Position numbers and translations under genes: made by a program. A stretch of DNA of 64,000 nt from Margaritispora aquatica (lineage: Eukaryota > Ascomycota > Leotiomycetes > Helotiales > Discinellaceae), in contig VJWN01000010.1 of NCBI GenBank assembly GCA_007644065.1, positions 1,541,642-1,605,641 of the forward strand. Direction: 5' to 3'. The notes beneath the pieces are model-generated. The model saw only the letters and a list, made by a program, of their open reading frames with translations, made no database searches and was not told where the DNA came from. This document shows positions 45,406-56,381 of the stretch, piece after piece (position 1 is the first letter of the stretch; each line of letters starts with the position of its first letter).

Positions 45406-47212
45406 CTATTTGAGTGGATGCTCATGAATGGTGAATGCAATCAACATCCCAATAAAAGAGCATAGCAACGAGAATCCTGCATTAAGTTAGCATCGCTTTC
45501 TCGCTCATAAGAATTCGCCTACCATGACTGTAATCTAAACTTTCAATGTAGCTTCCCATCACCACCTCCTTAAGCGGGCCAGTCAGGGTTCTTAAATATT
45601 TCACATCCGCTAGGACATGCTCAATGATCTGAGAGATGATTGTTAGTTCTAATCCTTCGTCTCTGATAGAGGCAGTCTTACCTCTGTGCCATCAACGGCC
45701 GAAATGCGTCTCTCAAGCAGGAATTTCAAAACACCCCTCTGAATACTGCTACTGATACTCACACCAAGAACCGTTCCGAGACTAGCCGCCAAGTAGAATC
45801 CCGACGTAGCCATCGCAATATTCTCATGCCCCATATTTGAAGTCAAAGCGATGAAAACCGAGGTCCCAGCAGCACCAGTACCGAAGCCTCCGGGGAAGAT
45901 CTCAAGTGCTTCCCACTTCTGGATCTTTCCTCCCCACCTTAGGATCATGACGCCGTAGCCGAAACAAGCGAAGAGCATGGCAAGAATGGTGATCTTCTTG
46001 TACCTCCCTGTGCGTTTGATATATATACCAGCGACCAGTGCTCCGATCGTGTTGCCGATGAAAGCTGGGATTAGGCGGAATCCTGCTGCTGTGTTGGAGG
46101 CATCTTCAACGACTTGAAAATATAATGGCACGGAGAACATAATCTGATTGGTCTTTAGCTAAGTCCATGTTAAGGATGGAGCTACTTACGGCCAGTTGTG
46201 CGCTGACTTGCAATACAGTCATCAGATAAGCTGTTGACACATCTCGCCTCCCGAGCAGCTTGATGGGGAAAATTGGATTCTTCATGTTCCTTACTTCAAC
46301 AAGGTAAAATCCGACAATCAGGACAAGGAACGTAAAAGTGGTAGCAATGAGGGGGACACTATCTCCAGAATCATGTGCTCCCATCAAGTCTACAGCAAAC
46401 AAAAATGACACAATTGCAGTGCTGAGCAGGCCAGCTCCCAGAAAATCGATCCTCCCAATCTTTTCCGATAGAGTCTCTTCACCTTGCAACCCACTGATAA
46501 ATGCCGTGTTCTCCTTGAATTTCCAGCCTACGAGCAGAGCAGCCAAAACCGTCAATGGTACCTGTCCCAAAAACGACCACCTCCAACCAACAGCATCAGC
46601 AAGCCATCCTCCCACCGGTCCTCCGGCCATTCTCCCCGTCGTCGCAACAACATTGACATAACTCCTCCATGACGCAACCTCAATCTTCGGCACCAAGTCC
46701 GTGATCAAAATCGACACAATGACCGTCATCCCCGCACCTCCAAGACCCGCAATTGACCTCCCAGCAATAACCTGCCACATCTCTAATCCACCCCCACAAA
46801 TACCACAGCCGATAGCGAAAAGACCGTAACAGACCAGGAGCACACTCTTGCGACCGAAAATGTCGCTCAGCTTGCCAACGATGGGCTGTGCAGCGCAATT
46901 GGCCATCACGTACGAGGTCGTGAGCCAGCTTGCACTCTGGAGTTGGGAGAACGACGAGGCGATTGCGGTGTTGGTGGCGAGGACGAGGGAGGAGTCGACG
47001 TTGGCGACGAAGACGCCGATCATGAGAACGCATATCGTCACCACTTTGCTGCGATGAGAGAAATTGGAGTCATCTTTCACGAATTCATCTTCTCCATTGG
47101 TGCCATGTGAGATCGAAGTCGCTGTTGAGATGGAGCTCTCACCGTCAGAGTCTAGGAGTCGAGAGGTTTCTGAAGAAGCCTTCAAGACCCCTTGGATAGG
47201 CTTTGAAGTCAT
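45406..47212 (-). CDS. MFS transporter, 14-span DHA2-type (drug or basic amino acid export)
   Basis: Exons 46190-47212, 45682-46143, 45523-45628 and 45406-45476 join in phase to 553 residues. After a polar N-terminus the first span contains VANVDSSLVLATNTAIASSF, the antiporter-type motif of the DHA2 group. Then come SYVMANCAAQPIVGKLSDIFGRK (MFS motif A), GLGGAGMTVIVSILITDLVP and GRMAGGPVGGWLADAVGWRWSF (motif C region). These match fungal vacuolar basic amino acid (VBA)-like and multidrug exporters; the substrate cannot be told. The introns are 46-53 nt. A frame running past the second donor gives a false end at 45649; the true C-terminus is ... HGFSLLCSFIGMLIAFTIHEHPLK. No cluster of biosynthetic genes lies nearby. 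Confidence 0.92.
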
Positions 47213-48167
47213 GTCTTCACCACTTTAGCATTGAAATCAAGCAACGAAAATCCAAAAATTCGAAAAAAATCGATATGATTTTCCTCAAGATCTTATCTAT
47301 CTTCCCGTCCCTGTCTTGCGGGTGTTTTCTCCAAAGACACAGTTTTAGCACTGTGCACAAGAATGGGCCATAATGACGTGCTAGTGGTGCCCATTTTTTC
47401 CTTGTTATGCAAATCCTACATTATTGGCTGAGACTTTGCGGTTGATCACCAATCGTATAGAGACATTGAAATGTCCACATTCCCAATGCGTGAGGTTTCG
47501 ATCGTCTCACATGCTGGCACGAGATGCTTGGTGTCTCAGTCGAGCTGAATATTGGTGGTAACCGAATGTAGCCTAGTGGTGACACGCCACCAAGCGAGCC
47601 CCTGAGTCCCACTTTTCATTGATGTTCGACCATTGAGAGGGTTGGGGTTGGGAGATACGCCATTGTGTTTATAGAACTAGATTGGTATTAAATATCGATG
47701 TTTGGAAACGTGTGCTTTTGAGAATAGTAAATGGTTACTTAGAAGTCATGTGCATCTTGATCTCGCTGATCAATAAGGCGACGTTCAAGAGCGAGGTGCG
47801 GGGTAACGACTGAGAGACATGAGATGATGGCAATGTGTCAAAAGAACTCGGATGGATGACGGAAAATTCAATATGACGTGTCAGAGAATCAGCGAATGGT
47901 AACAAGAGTGTCAAAAGTACAAAACTTTAGGTATTTAATACTGGTTGAATCTCCATAAGGTGCTTGTCGAATGATCGGTCTCCCGAGAGGCTTTTGGTGT
48001 CACTTGACTATACCGTCTTTGGAAAAAAGTATCGAATCGTAGGACTGGATTAAAACCACAGGGTGCTACAGAAAGTTTCCAATCCACACATTGGTTTTCC
48101 TACAATTTGACATGAGATCGACCTCCGTGCAACCCAAATTTGACCCCACATCGACTCGTGCAACCTC
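47213..48167. other. Intergenic: MFS promoter and 3' side of 2EXR gene
   Basis: No gene supported and no repeat seen. Confidence 0.55.
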
Positions 48168-48926
48168 TCAAAGCCTACAATCCAAACGCTTCCTATGCAT
48201 GTCCAGCTCGACAGATCCAACACGTATCGTTCCTTGCCATTCCCACGGATTCTCTGGATTAAGCTCATTGTACCCACACACAGCCATTGCAGCCATCTGC
48301 CTAATCTGACCCTTACTCAAACGATCGCGATCATGCTTGAAGCGAACCAACCTCTTATGATTGATATCCTTCTTCGAACCCTCAAACGGACGCGACAGCG
48401 TGATCGTTTTGATGGGGCTGAACCTCGAAAACTCGGGTTGCTTGGCGTCCCATCCCGTTTCCGAGATGGCCTCCTGTGACCGGTAATACGCCAGCGTCCA
48501 AAGCAGCTTTCGCCACAACGTTAGATCCGTCGCAAAGTGTTGGACATTCCAGTCTTCACATTGCTTCAATATTCCGCCGACATCCTCCTGCGTGACACGT
48601 GAATAGAACCCATCGTGCTCCGTTGCTGGTGGGAAAAAGCAAATGGTGTCTCGGGCGAGGTTCACATACTCCGGATGCCTGCCCACCACGACTCGGTTGA
48701 ACGGCTGGCCTCGCGGTGCTCGAGGAATGCGGATGAGTGAGTATGATTTCAAGGCCTCGGTGCGGGACTCGAAATTCGCTTGCAGGACGCTCGGAACAGC
48801 AACGGGGAGCTCGGACTCGATGTGAATATTACGAGGGCTGTTGCTTGCAAGTCTCCAAATTTTGAGGCGAAGCTCCACGGGCAAGTCCTGGAAACGATGG
48901 AACTTCGTCAATTTCGAAAATTGCAA
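48168..48926 (-). CDS. 2EXR domain protein
   Basis: Single exon of 252 residues. The N-terminus has the hallmark FHRFQDLPVELRLKIWRLA, followed by VPSVLQANFESRTEALKSY (the R-x-E-A step) and VNLARDTICFFP. These are the paired motifs of the fungal 2EXR family, which is hugely expanded in Leotiomycetes and Sordariomycetes and has no established function. The rest (IKQC..., LWRKLLWTLAYYR, a basic C-terminus HRKRLDCRL) is typical of the family. The start is the ATG ten codons before the motif. An upstream coding exon is unlikely because the next 100 bp contain stops. Confidence 0.85.
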   Translation of the reverse strand: MQFSKLTKFHRFQDLPVELRLKIWRLASNSPRNIHIESELPVAVPSVLQANFESRTEALKSYSLIRIPRAPRGQPFNRVVVGRHPEYVNLARDTICFFPPATEHDGFYSRVTQEDVGGILKQCEDWNVQHFATDLTLWRKLLWTLAYYRSQEAISETGWDAKQPEFSRFSPIKTITLSRPFEGSKKDINHKRLVRFKHDRDRLSKGQIRQMAAMAVCGYNELNPENPWEWQGTIRVGSVELDMHRKRLDCRL

Positions 48927-49740
48927 TGAGCTGCTGATGATTTGAGCTAGATATTCGTGTCAGCAAGGTTACTTTGTCATAGATGGGTTCCTAGGAGAGT
49001 AGCTTACTATTGTCTTCATTGAGTTTTGTTTCCATGTTACGCTGTACAGTTTGTTGTAAAGAGGGGAAGGTGTGGAAGACGAGGAGAAATCCCAGACGCT
49101 GGAGAAATGTGTGAGCTGTAGGAGGCGCCCGTGGAGATCGTGGAGATCTGGATTGACCCCCATGTTTTCATTCGCTTGGAGTTGTGAATGGAAAATTTTA
49201 CGCGAATGATTTGTGTCATTGGACTAAAAGCGTGGGAGGCTCGAATTCACATGCTGCTTGAGAATTGTTGAGGTCAACCATTTGAAAACATTATACCTAC
49301 AATTTTCACTTCAAGATGCTGCGGTGTATAATGCATAGGCGTTATCATTTCTTATGAGGCAGTTTCGATATTCAAACCCTCGTCTGAACTTTAAGGACGA
49401 AATGCCGAGGTAGATCTCGGAATACCCCATTAGTATTAGTGCATCTCGGCTATCTGCTTGATCTCGTGATAAGCGATGATCATGTGAGCCATCCCTAGCT
49501 GCCCAAACCTCAAGCTATCTACCTTACCTTTTGGTAACAGTCATGTATGTTACCGTCAAGTGAGATTACTTGGGTAAGTTTCGTTTCAAAGAAAAAAGGT
49601 GCAATTTTCGTGGGGATGATCTGAAATTGAAATCGATATCTTAGACATGGTAAGTACCCTCGGAGATTCTGCCATAAAATTCCTATAGCTTACTAGCTGC
49701 AAAATCTGCCTGAAACCTCTGACGTGGGACTATCATCAAA
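48927..49740. other. Intergenic, no features seen
   Basis: About 800 bp between two 2EXR sequences. Frames are short; nothing recognised. Confidence 0.5.
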
Positions 49741-50193
49741 CTATCGACAAAGTTTTGGCGTCAATCTGTTGCAGTCAGAATAGAAGCTTAGCCATATGGC
49801 CAAGGAATGCAGTACATGCTTCGCTTGAAAGAACTTCTCATCAATGCAGACGCAGTGCAAAGGATTGAGGTGGAAAAAAACGTAGCGGAGAAGCTTGCCA
49901 TAATAAAAGGTGTCGCGGGCAAGGCTGGCATAGGCCTTGGATCGAGTGCGCTCTTGGTTCTCAGCAAAGATGTTTTTGGAAATAAGAGTAAACTCTGCCA
50001 AAGCAACTGCTCGAGACTTGGGGGGTGCATGGAGCATTGATTGTATAGTATGGTTGTCATTGCAATGGAAGCTGATGAGGCGACCTTCTAGAATGACACA
50101 CTTCCAGATTTGAAGTCGAATTTCTTTAGGCAATTAGGGAAATCCTAGCAAGATATGTTCGATATCCTCTGTGGGGGTGACTGTGGAAGCCAT
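49741..50193 (-). pseudogene. 2EXR gene interrupted by one in-frame stop in its signature motif
   Basis: From an ATG at 50193 the frame reads MASTVTPTEDIEHILLGFP, then a TAA at 50134-50136, then LPKEIRLQIWKCVILEGR and on in the same frame to 49741. Together these are the 2EXR opening (F-x-x-LPxEIRxxIW), the middle motif PPKSRAVALAEFTLI and SLARDTFYY. The stop stands exactly where the family usually has Gln or Lys, so a single CAA-to-TAA change explains it. The frame is otherwise open for 150 codons. The neighbour at 48168 is an intact family member on the same strand. Read-through or sequencing error are the alternatives. Confidence 0.7.
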
Positions 50194-52174
50194 TGTTGGC
50201 AGAGCTATTCTCAGTTTATGGATTATGCATACTGTCGCAAAGTCGTTAATGAGAGATATAAGCGGAGATACTGCTGCTTCTGCTTCGTCCAAGCATGATA
50301 TGTCCCAAGTATCTAGGACATACACCTCTTTCAACTAGTTGAATTGCAAAATGAAAGCGCCGTATTATTGACTGACTGTGGGTACTTGAGTGGTAGTCGA
50401 CTTTGATTCAGGATAGCACCTACTCCTAGTCCACGGCAACTTGCGGTTCATCCAGGTCTCAGTCTAGCGATGAGAGGCTGTAATTTGTTTCAAAGACTCT
50501 AATAGATGACGATACATGCACATCATCAAAGTCATTTACCGTCAGTTGGAGTCCAGACCAGATCTCGTAGTTTTGCATTCTATAATGCAGTTGCTTAGCT
50601 AACCTCAGTTGACTAGGTTAGATGGCAGAACGCAAGTTAGTTGGTAACTGACTTCGGGTCCCACCTACTAGTCGCTTCTTTAGCTGAAGTCGACCGTTAG
50701 TAGTTCGTGCCAAGCGAGCCAGAGCTGTGAGTCCCGAATACCCACGGCTTTTGAATTGCCTAAAGTCATGAGTAATCACAGCCCTATTCTCATTGACAGA
50801 TTTGACTTCCATCTCACTAGTTGTTTCATAAAAAAAGGGGCTCAATGTTGTGTTGCATACCTGAAATGTGAAAATAGTTTCTTTCAACAACCCGTGAGAA
50901 TTTGTGCGAGAAAAATATAGTTGTATAGCCCATATGATCCGTGGAGGTCTTTCTAAGGTTCATTGCGCTTCGATATGCGATTATCAATTGCCGATCTCAT
51001 CCTTACATAGCTAACGTAAACTAGAAGCTAGTACTAGAATTACAGTTGTAGAATTCCATTTTCGACAACTTTGGGCAGGTCCACATGAAATTTGAGCAAC
51101 TAGCTAGCATCCTGCTCTTGCGTGACCATTTGTACACCTTATGTTGCTGCAAAACATCGAATCCAGGTACCACCGTCATATGTTGGTATGGAGATGACGC
51201 GATCACAGTGACATGATCCGACCATTGGCTCGCTTAAACAGGTAGGGGTCGGCCCATGCCGTATCAGTACTGGTGACAGAGAATAAGGAAATCAACTTCA
51301 GCATGTTGATACTTGCATTATCTAAGGACGATTTGAAATTTCACTGCTAAGATGAAGAGATCATAAATTGCACCTTGCTGTTTATGATTCTTCCTTATGC
51401 AGGATCTACTTACCTTGCTTCAGATCAATGGTTGACCGGTTGTTAGCCGAGCCACGATTTTTCTGTCTTATCCATGATGAAGACAACAAATAAGGAGGCT
51501 CACTAGATTCTCAAGTAGCCAGATAAAATCCGTCTTAAGTATCTTAGTAGAATAATAGCGCACTCAATGAATCGAGATTCAGAAGGGAAGAGCGGACTTC
51601 AATCGTACGATGTCTAGTACGGAATTACTCTGTGCTCTGGCAAGTTCCTCGGCTTGATAATCGAAATGTGATCGCAATCATGCTGGAACATGCTCAGATG
51701 ATGTCTAAAGCTAGGGATATTATCGTCATAGTGTTGACAATATTGGCATAATCAACATACTTAGGTCTTTAAGCGAGATCTAGTGCTAGCATCGGCAACA
51801 ACTTCTACAGCTTAGCTTGCTTTCCAACGCATTAGTATGGCTCAGAAGCTGTGGAGTAAGAGGAGAAAACTGTCAGCTGCTGAATGAGAGTCGAATGCTA
51901 GAGGTGACGCTTCTTTTCCACTAATGTGAGTGCTCAACTTCCACACCAGCCCAGTACCTTAGTTGAGAGCTTTCCCCCATCCACTCAAGTTAACACGCTT
52001 GTTTACTTTCTCTATGTCACTGTGTCCTATGCTCCTTCCACGTTCCCACATGAGCCATTGCTGGTCAACAGCTCTATAAGAGACTCAGATCTCCCCGCTC
52101 ACAGATCAACAACATTCTTCTTCTTTAACAACAGTGTCTCAAATTCTCAAATTCCCAGACTTTCTCATCCGAAC
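50194..52174. other. Gene-poor interval upstream of the second MFS gene
   Basis: A minus-strand frame at 50618-50890 and others are unrecognised and probably not genes. The last 250 bp are the CT-rich leader of the transporter at 52175. Confidence 0.5.
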
Positions 52175-54004
52175 ATGGCAACCCAATCAATGGCAGAACA
52201 GGCAGTACCTGTGAACATGAAGGGCACCGAGATGGTGGATCTTCGTGCAAGCGGTACCCAAGCTACTGGAAGATCAGATGAAACAGCGATCGATTTCGCT
52301 GAGCCTGACAGAAAGCTTGTGAAGAAGCTCGATTGGAGAATCATGCCGCTTCTGTACCTAATCTACTTGGTAATGTTTGTAAGTCAACTCTCATCTATAA
52401 CCACTAAGCGGTACTGACGAGCTGTATCAGCTGGATCGCAGCTCAGTTGCCAACGGGACCTTTGGTGGATTGGCCAGAGACTTGAATTTAAAAGACAACC
52501 AATTGAACATCACAATTGTTTGCTTCTTTGCTGGGTGTGTAGTTCAATCATTTCATGTTACAATAGTCTAACATCGTCAGTTACGTAATGATGCAAATTC
52601 CGTCCAACGCGGTCATTACGCAAAAATGGAATCGCCCATCAAAACACATCGGTTTCTTCGTCATTTGCTGGGGGATCCTAGCAGCCTGCACTCCTCTGGT
52701 GAAGAGTTTCAAACAGTTTGCCGCATTGCGCTTCTTCATCGGATTCATCGAAGCTCCCTTTTATCCTGGTGCTTTATACATCCTTCATACATACTATACA
52801 AGAGGTATGTTATTTGCGTTGCTAGGTACTGTTTTGAGAAAAACGTTCCCTATTCACCGATGTCTACCTCTTTGAACTATGTTCAGAGTGCGTCAAATTG
52901 GGTAGCGAATTGTTTCAATTGGGATACATTCACTAACATCTTTTTAGAGGAAGTTTCTGCTAGGATTGCTATTCTGTACGCTGGGAATATGACTGCTAAT
53001 GCCGTCGCTGGTCCATTTGCTCTTGCTTGCCATACTTGGATAGATGGGAAATTAGGCTTAAGCTCTTGGGAATGGTATGTTATCCAAAACTACTTTGCAT
53101 ATATGTGACTTATAAAATGTGTAGGGTTTATATCATTCAAGGGAGTTTGGGCGTTATACTAGGATCTTGTTCCTTGTTTCTTCTCCCAGATCATCCCAAC
53201 AATACCAAATGGCTTTCGTCAAGCGAAAGACAAAGAGCAATTCAGAGAATTGTTGGGGATACAGCGCAAGCTGGGCCCGGCGAAGAAACGACCTTACAAG
53301 CCCTCAAGGAAACCCTCATGGATCCTATGCTGTACCTCTTTTGCGTCATGCAACACATGCACATCGCAGCTTGCGGTTTTAGCAATTTTTACCCGATTCT
53401 GTTGAAGTCTCTTGGTTTCAAAGATGAAATCACTTTGGCTCTCACAGCTCCACCATTTCTTGTTGCCGCTATCATTGCTTATTATGTTGCAACAAAATCT
53501 GGACAAAAGGACAGGAGAGCTATCTACATCGTAATCTCGATGGGTTGTGCTGTGTTAGGATTTGTCGTTACATGCGCCACAATGGATCCCTGGGCTCGCT
53601 ACGTTGCATGCTTCATCTATGTGGGTGGAGGCTACACGGTCAATTCGATAATATTGGGATGGGCAGGACATACAGTTGGGTAAGCTAAGTAGCATTTCAT
53701 GGTGTCCTGCTTGAACTTCTCTGTTGTCCTTGGTTGAGCTAGAACATACGCTGACTTGATTTGCAGTCGTACACACCAGAGAAAAGCTCACGCTATGGCC
53801 ATCATCAACGTTTCTGCCAATTTCGCACATCTCTATACTCCTCATCTATATCTTGAAATGTTTGAGCCACGCTACTTACTGGCTTGGATCGCAGACTCTG
53901 GTTTTGCTGTAATGACAATTTTCGCAGCTATCCTCGGTTACTGGATCTTAAAGAGGAGGAACGCTCGTATTGGTTCAGCAGGAGGACATCGGTTTGCGTA
54001 CTGA
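52175..54004 (+). CDS. MFS transporter of the anion:cation symporter (Dal5/allantoate permease) family
   Basis: Six exons: 52175-52378, 52431-52534, 52581-52804, 52948-53074, 53125-53679 and 53767-54004, giving 483 residues. Family marks: KKLDWRIMPLLYLIYLVMFLDRSSVANG across the first junction, ITIVCFFAGYVMMQIPSN, HIGFFVICWGILAACTPLVKSF, LRFFIGFIEAPFYPGALYIL, REEVSARIAILYAGN and LPDHPNNTKWLSSSERQRAI. This is the Dal5/Tna1-type group, which imports organic anions such as allantoate, nicotinate, pantothenate or biotin; the substrate is unknown. The protein begins with about 45 polar residues. The frame stays open upstream of the chosen ATG, but that stretch is Ser/Pro/Phe-rich leader. The late loop RTHQRKAHAMAIINVSANF fits the family. 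Confidence 0.92.
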
Positions 54005-54776
54005 TGCCTTTCACTTTGTCGACTTCAGCCATCGCAACTTTGCGAATTGAGGTTGTTGTAGTCTTACAAGCGTCTTTTGTATTTGGCTGGCTTTACTTAT
54101 ACCCTTGGTAAGAGGAGTTTGGATGTAGCAATTCCTTTGTCCACCATGTTAGCATGGTTTAAAATAAAAGGAATAAATTGATGATAAAAATCGCACACTG
54201 TAATTTTCCACTACCTATATTCCTGGGCTGATTGAAAAGAGGATTTTTCTGATGCTTGCATTTCCGCCATGCACGAGAACTTAAAGAGATTGTCAACCAC
54301 AGCCCAACAGAACCAGGATGAGAAGCAAGAACTTGAGACAGATGACAGGAAGGGATAACTCTGCAAAAAATCAAAGGGCAAAGGCTAGCAAGAAAAAATA
54401 TAACAATATCAATCATTTCCCGATTTTGTTCTTGTCCACTACATAAATCGTGATGTCTCTGAAAACAACTAATAGCTTCTGATGTTCAAACTCTTGACCA
54501 ATTATTGCAATGAGTGGTATCTACAGAGAAAGTAAAGAGATATGAGTTTGAGAAAAAGCTAAGTAGATCGATAAGTACTTAGGTAGCTGAAGTGAAGGAA
54601 GAAGTGAGATTGAGAATTATATCATGCTTATGGAGAAGGCAATTTTAAGCGGACCCCGGATAATCTATCCCGCCCAGCCTTATTGTAAACATGCAGGTCC
54701 AACTTCACGATTGAAATCTCACCGCACCTCGCTATCAACAGTATACATCTTACCAAACCCTCAATTGACCCTCAAA
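54005..54776. other. Intergenic: MFS 3' end and ERG26 promoter
   Basis: AT-rich, no gene supported. An open frame precedes the ERG26 start without recognisable content. Confidence 0.55.
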
Positions 54777-55972
54777 ATGTCTGTCGCAGCACCCAAGAAA
54801 GCCCTCGGCAATGTCCTCGTCATTGGCGGTTGCGGATTCCTCGGGCACCACATCGTCGACCTCCTGCACTCCTCATACACCTGCTCCATCTCCGTCGTCG
54901 ACCTGTACACCACGCGCAACCGCCGGCCAGACTCAGACGGCATCCAGTACTTCAACGGCGACATCACCTCGCTCGAGTCGCTGCTGCCCATCTTCCAGAA
55001 AGTCAAGCCAGCGGTGGTGATCCACACTGCGTCGCCGACGCTCCATGGCGGCAGCAAGGAGCTATATCGCAAGGTCAATGTGGAGGGCACAAAGACGGTG
55101 ATTGAGGCGTGTGAGAAGGCGAATGTCACGGCATTGGTGTACACCAGTTCTGCGAGCGTGATTCACGACACGGTGTCTGATCTGATCAACGCAGATGAGA
55201 GGTGGCCCGTTATACCGCCAAGCTTGCAGACGGAATACTACTCCCTCACCAAGGTGCGTTCATTTGACTTCCTCGTTCAATAATCTTCCAAATAAGTCTT
55301 CAAGTGGAATTGAGCACAAACTAACGTTCAAAAACACAGGCAGAAGCAGAAGCCCTCGTCATAGCTGCCAACCGCTCCCCCTCGCTCCTCACCTGCGCGC
55401 TCCGCCCCGCCGGCATCTTCGGCGAAGGCGACGTGCAAATGCTGCCGCCCATGATCGACGTCGTGCGCACGGGGCGCACAGGCTGGCAGCTGGGCGCAAA
55501 CGAGAACCTGTTCGACTTCACGTACGTTGGTAACGTAGCGCACGCGCACGTCCTTGCGGCGGTAGCACTGCTCGCGACGTCGCGCCTGAAGACGGCGCCG
55601 CTGGACCACGAGAAGGTGGACGGCGAGGTGTTCTTCATCACGAACTGCGAGCCGGTTGCGTTTTGGGACTTTGCGAGGGCCATTTTCAAGGCGGCGGGCA
55701 GCGATAAGGGGACCGAGCATGTGCGGGTTATTGGGAAGGATACGGGGCTGGTGTTGGGCACGGTGCTGGAGTGGATTATGTGGGCTGTGGGGAGGAAATC
55801 GAAGTTGACGAGGCGGGAGGTCAAGTATAGCTCCATGACGAGGTATTATGATTGCACGAAGGCGCGGAAGAGGTTGGGGTATCGTCCTGTGGTGAGCTTG
55901 CAGGAGGGAATCACGAGAGGTGTAAATTGGTTCCTGGCGGAGGATGCAAAGAAAGCTTCTGAGAAGGCATAG
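54777..55972 (+). CDS. erg26: Sterol-4-alpha-carboxylate 3-dehydrogenase (C-4 demethylation)
   Basis: NAD(P)-dependent decarboxylase that oxidises the 3-hydroxyl during C-4 demethylation of ergosterol precursors, in a complex with Erg25 and Erg27 at the ER. Exons 54777-55253 and 55340-55972 give 369 residues. A Rossmann fold opens with VLVIGGCGFLGHHIVDLL; then FNGDITSLESL, VIHTASPTLHG, NVEGTKTVIEAC and YTSSASVIHD follow. The catalytic Tyr155-x-x-x-Lys159 (YSLTK) ends exactly at the exon 1 boundary. The second half has LRPAGIFGEGD, NLFDFTYVGNVAHAH and FFITNCEPVAFWDFARAI. A hydrophobic stretch LVLGTVLEWIMWAVG near residue 300 is the probable membrane-binding element. The gene is markedly GC-rich compared with its flanks, as ERD2 is, and tail to tail with the tandem-UBC gene. 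Confidence 0.95.
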
Positions 55973-56381
55973 AAATTTCACTTTGTCTGGCCTGGAGATC
56001 TCAGTAGAGTCACGTATATGCAGTAATACTTTAATCAAGTTATGAGATACCCATCTGGCATCCTTTGATGTTTGCATATAAATTGTCTCACGACGTGAAT
56101 TTGAAATCCAACCGTGACCAGCTATTACAACGCCTCAAAACCTATTCCTAGCGCCAACCCAGATCGATAAATCCTGAGCACCTGCAACCCCCCCTAGACC
56201 GAGTATGTCAATATACTGACTGGTCATCAACGCCGGTGTATCCTCGCAATTTGTTAAAAGTCCTAATATCAGATTTGGAATTTGAAAGGAAGTCACTGGG
56301 TATCATATTTTTTTGCCATACGCCATCACTCTCTACGATGATGTCAGTCATGGAAAATCCAATATATATATTTGAGGCAAC
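55973..56381. other. Short intergenic gap between convergent ERG26 and tandem-UBC gene
   Basis: 409 bp of 3' UTR sequence. Just beyond the UBC gene's stop is a GTGAGT that overlaps the TGA, so a 3'-UTR or C-terminal intron is possible. Confidence 0.5.

Noticed and set aside
44108..54004. Secondary-metabolite gene cluster around the two MFS transporters
   Set aside because: No backbone synthase, P450, methyltransferase or pathway regulator lies between or beside them.
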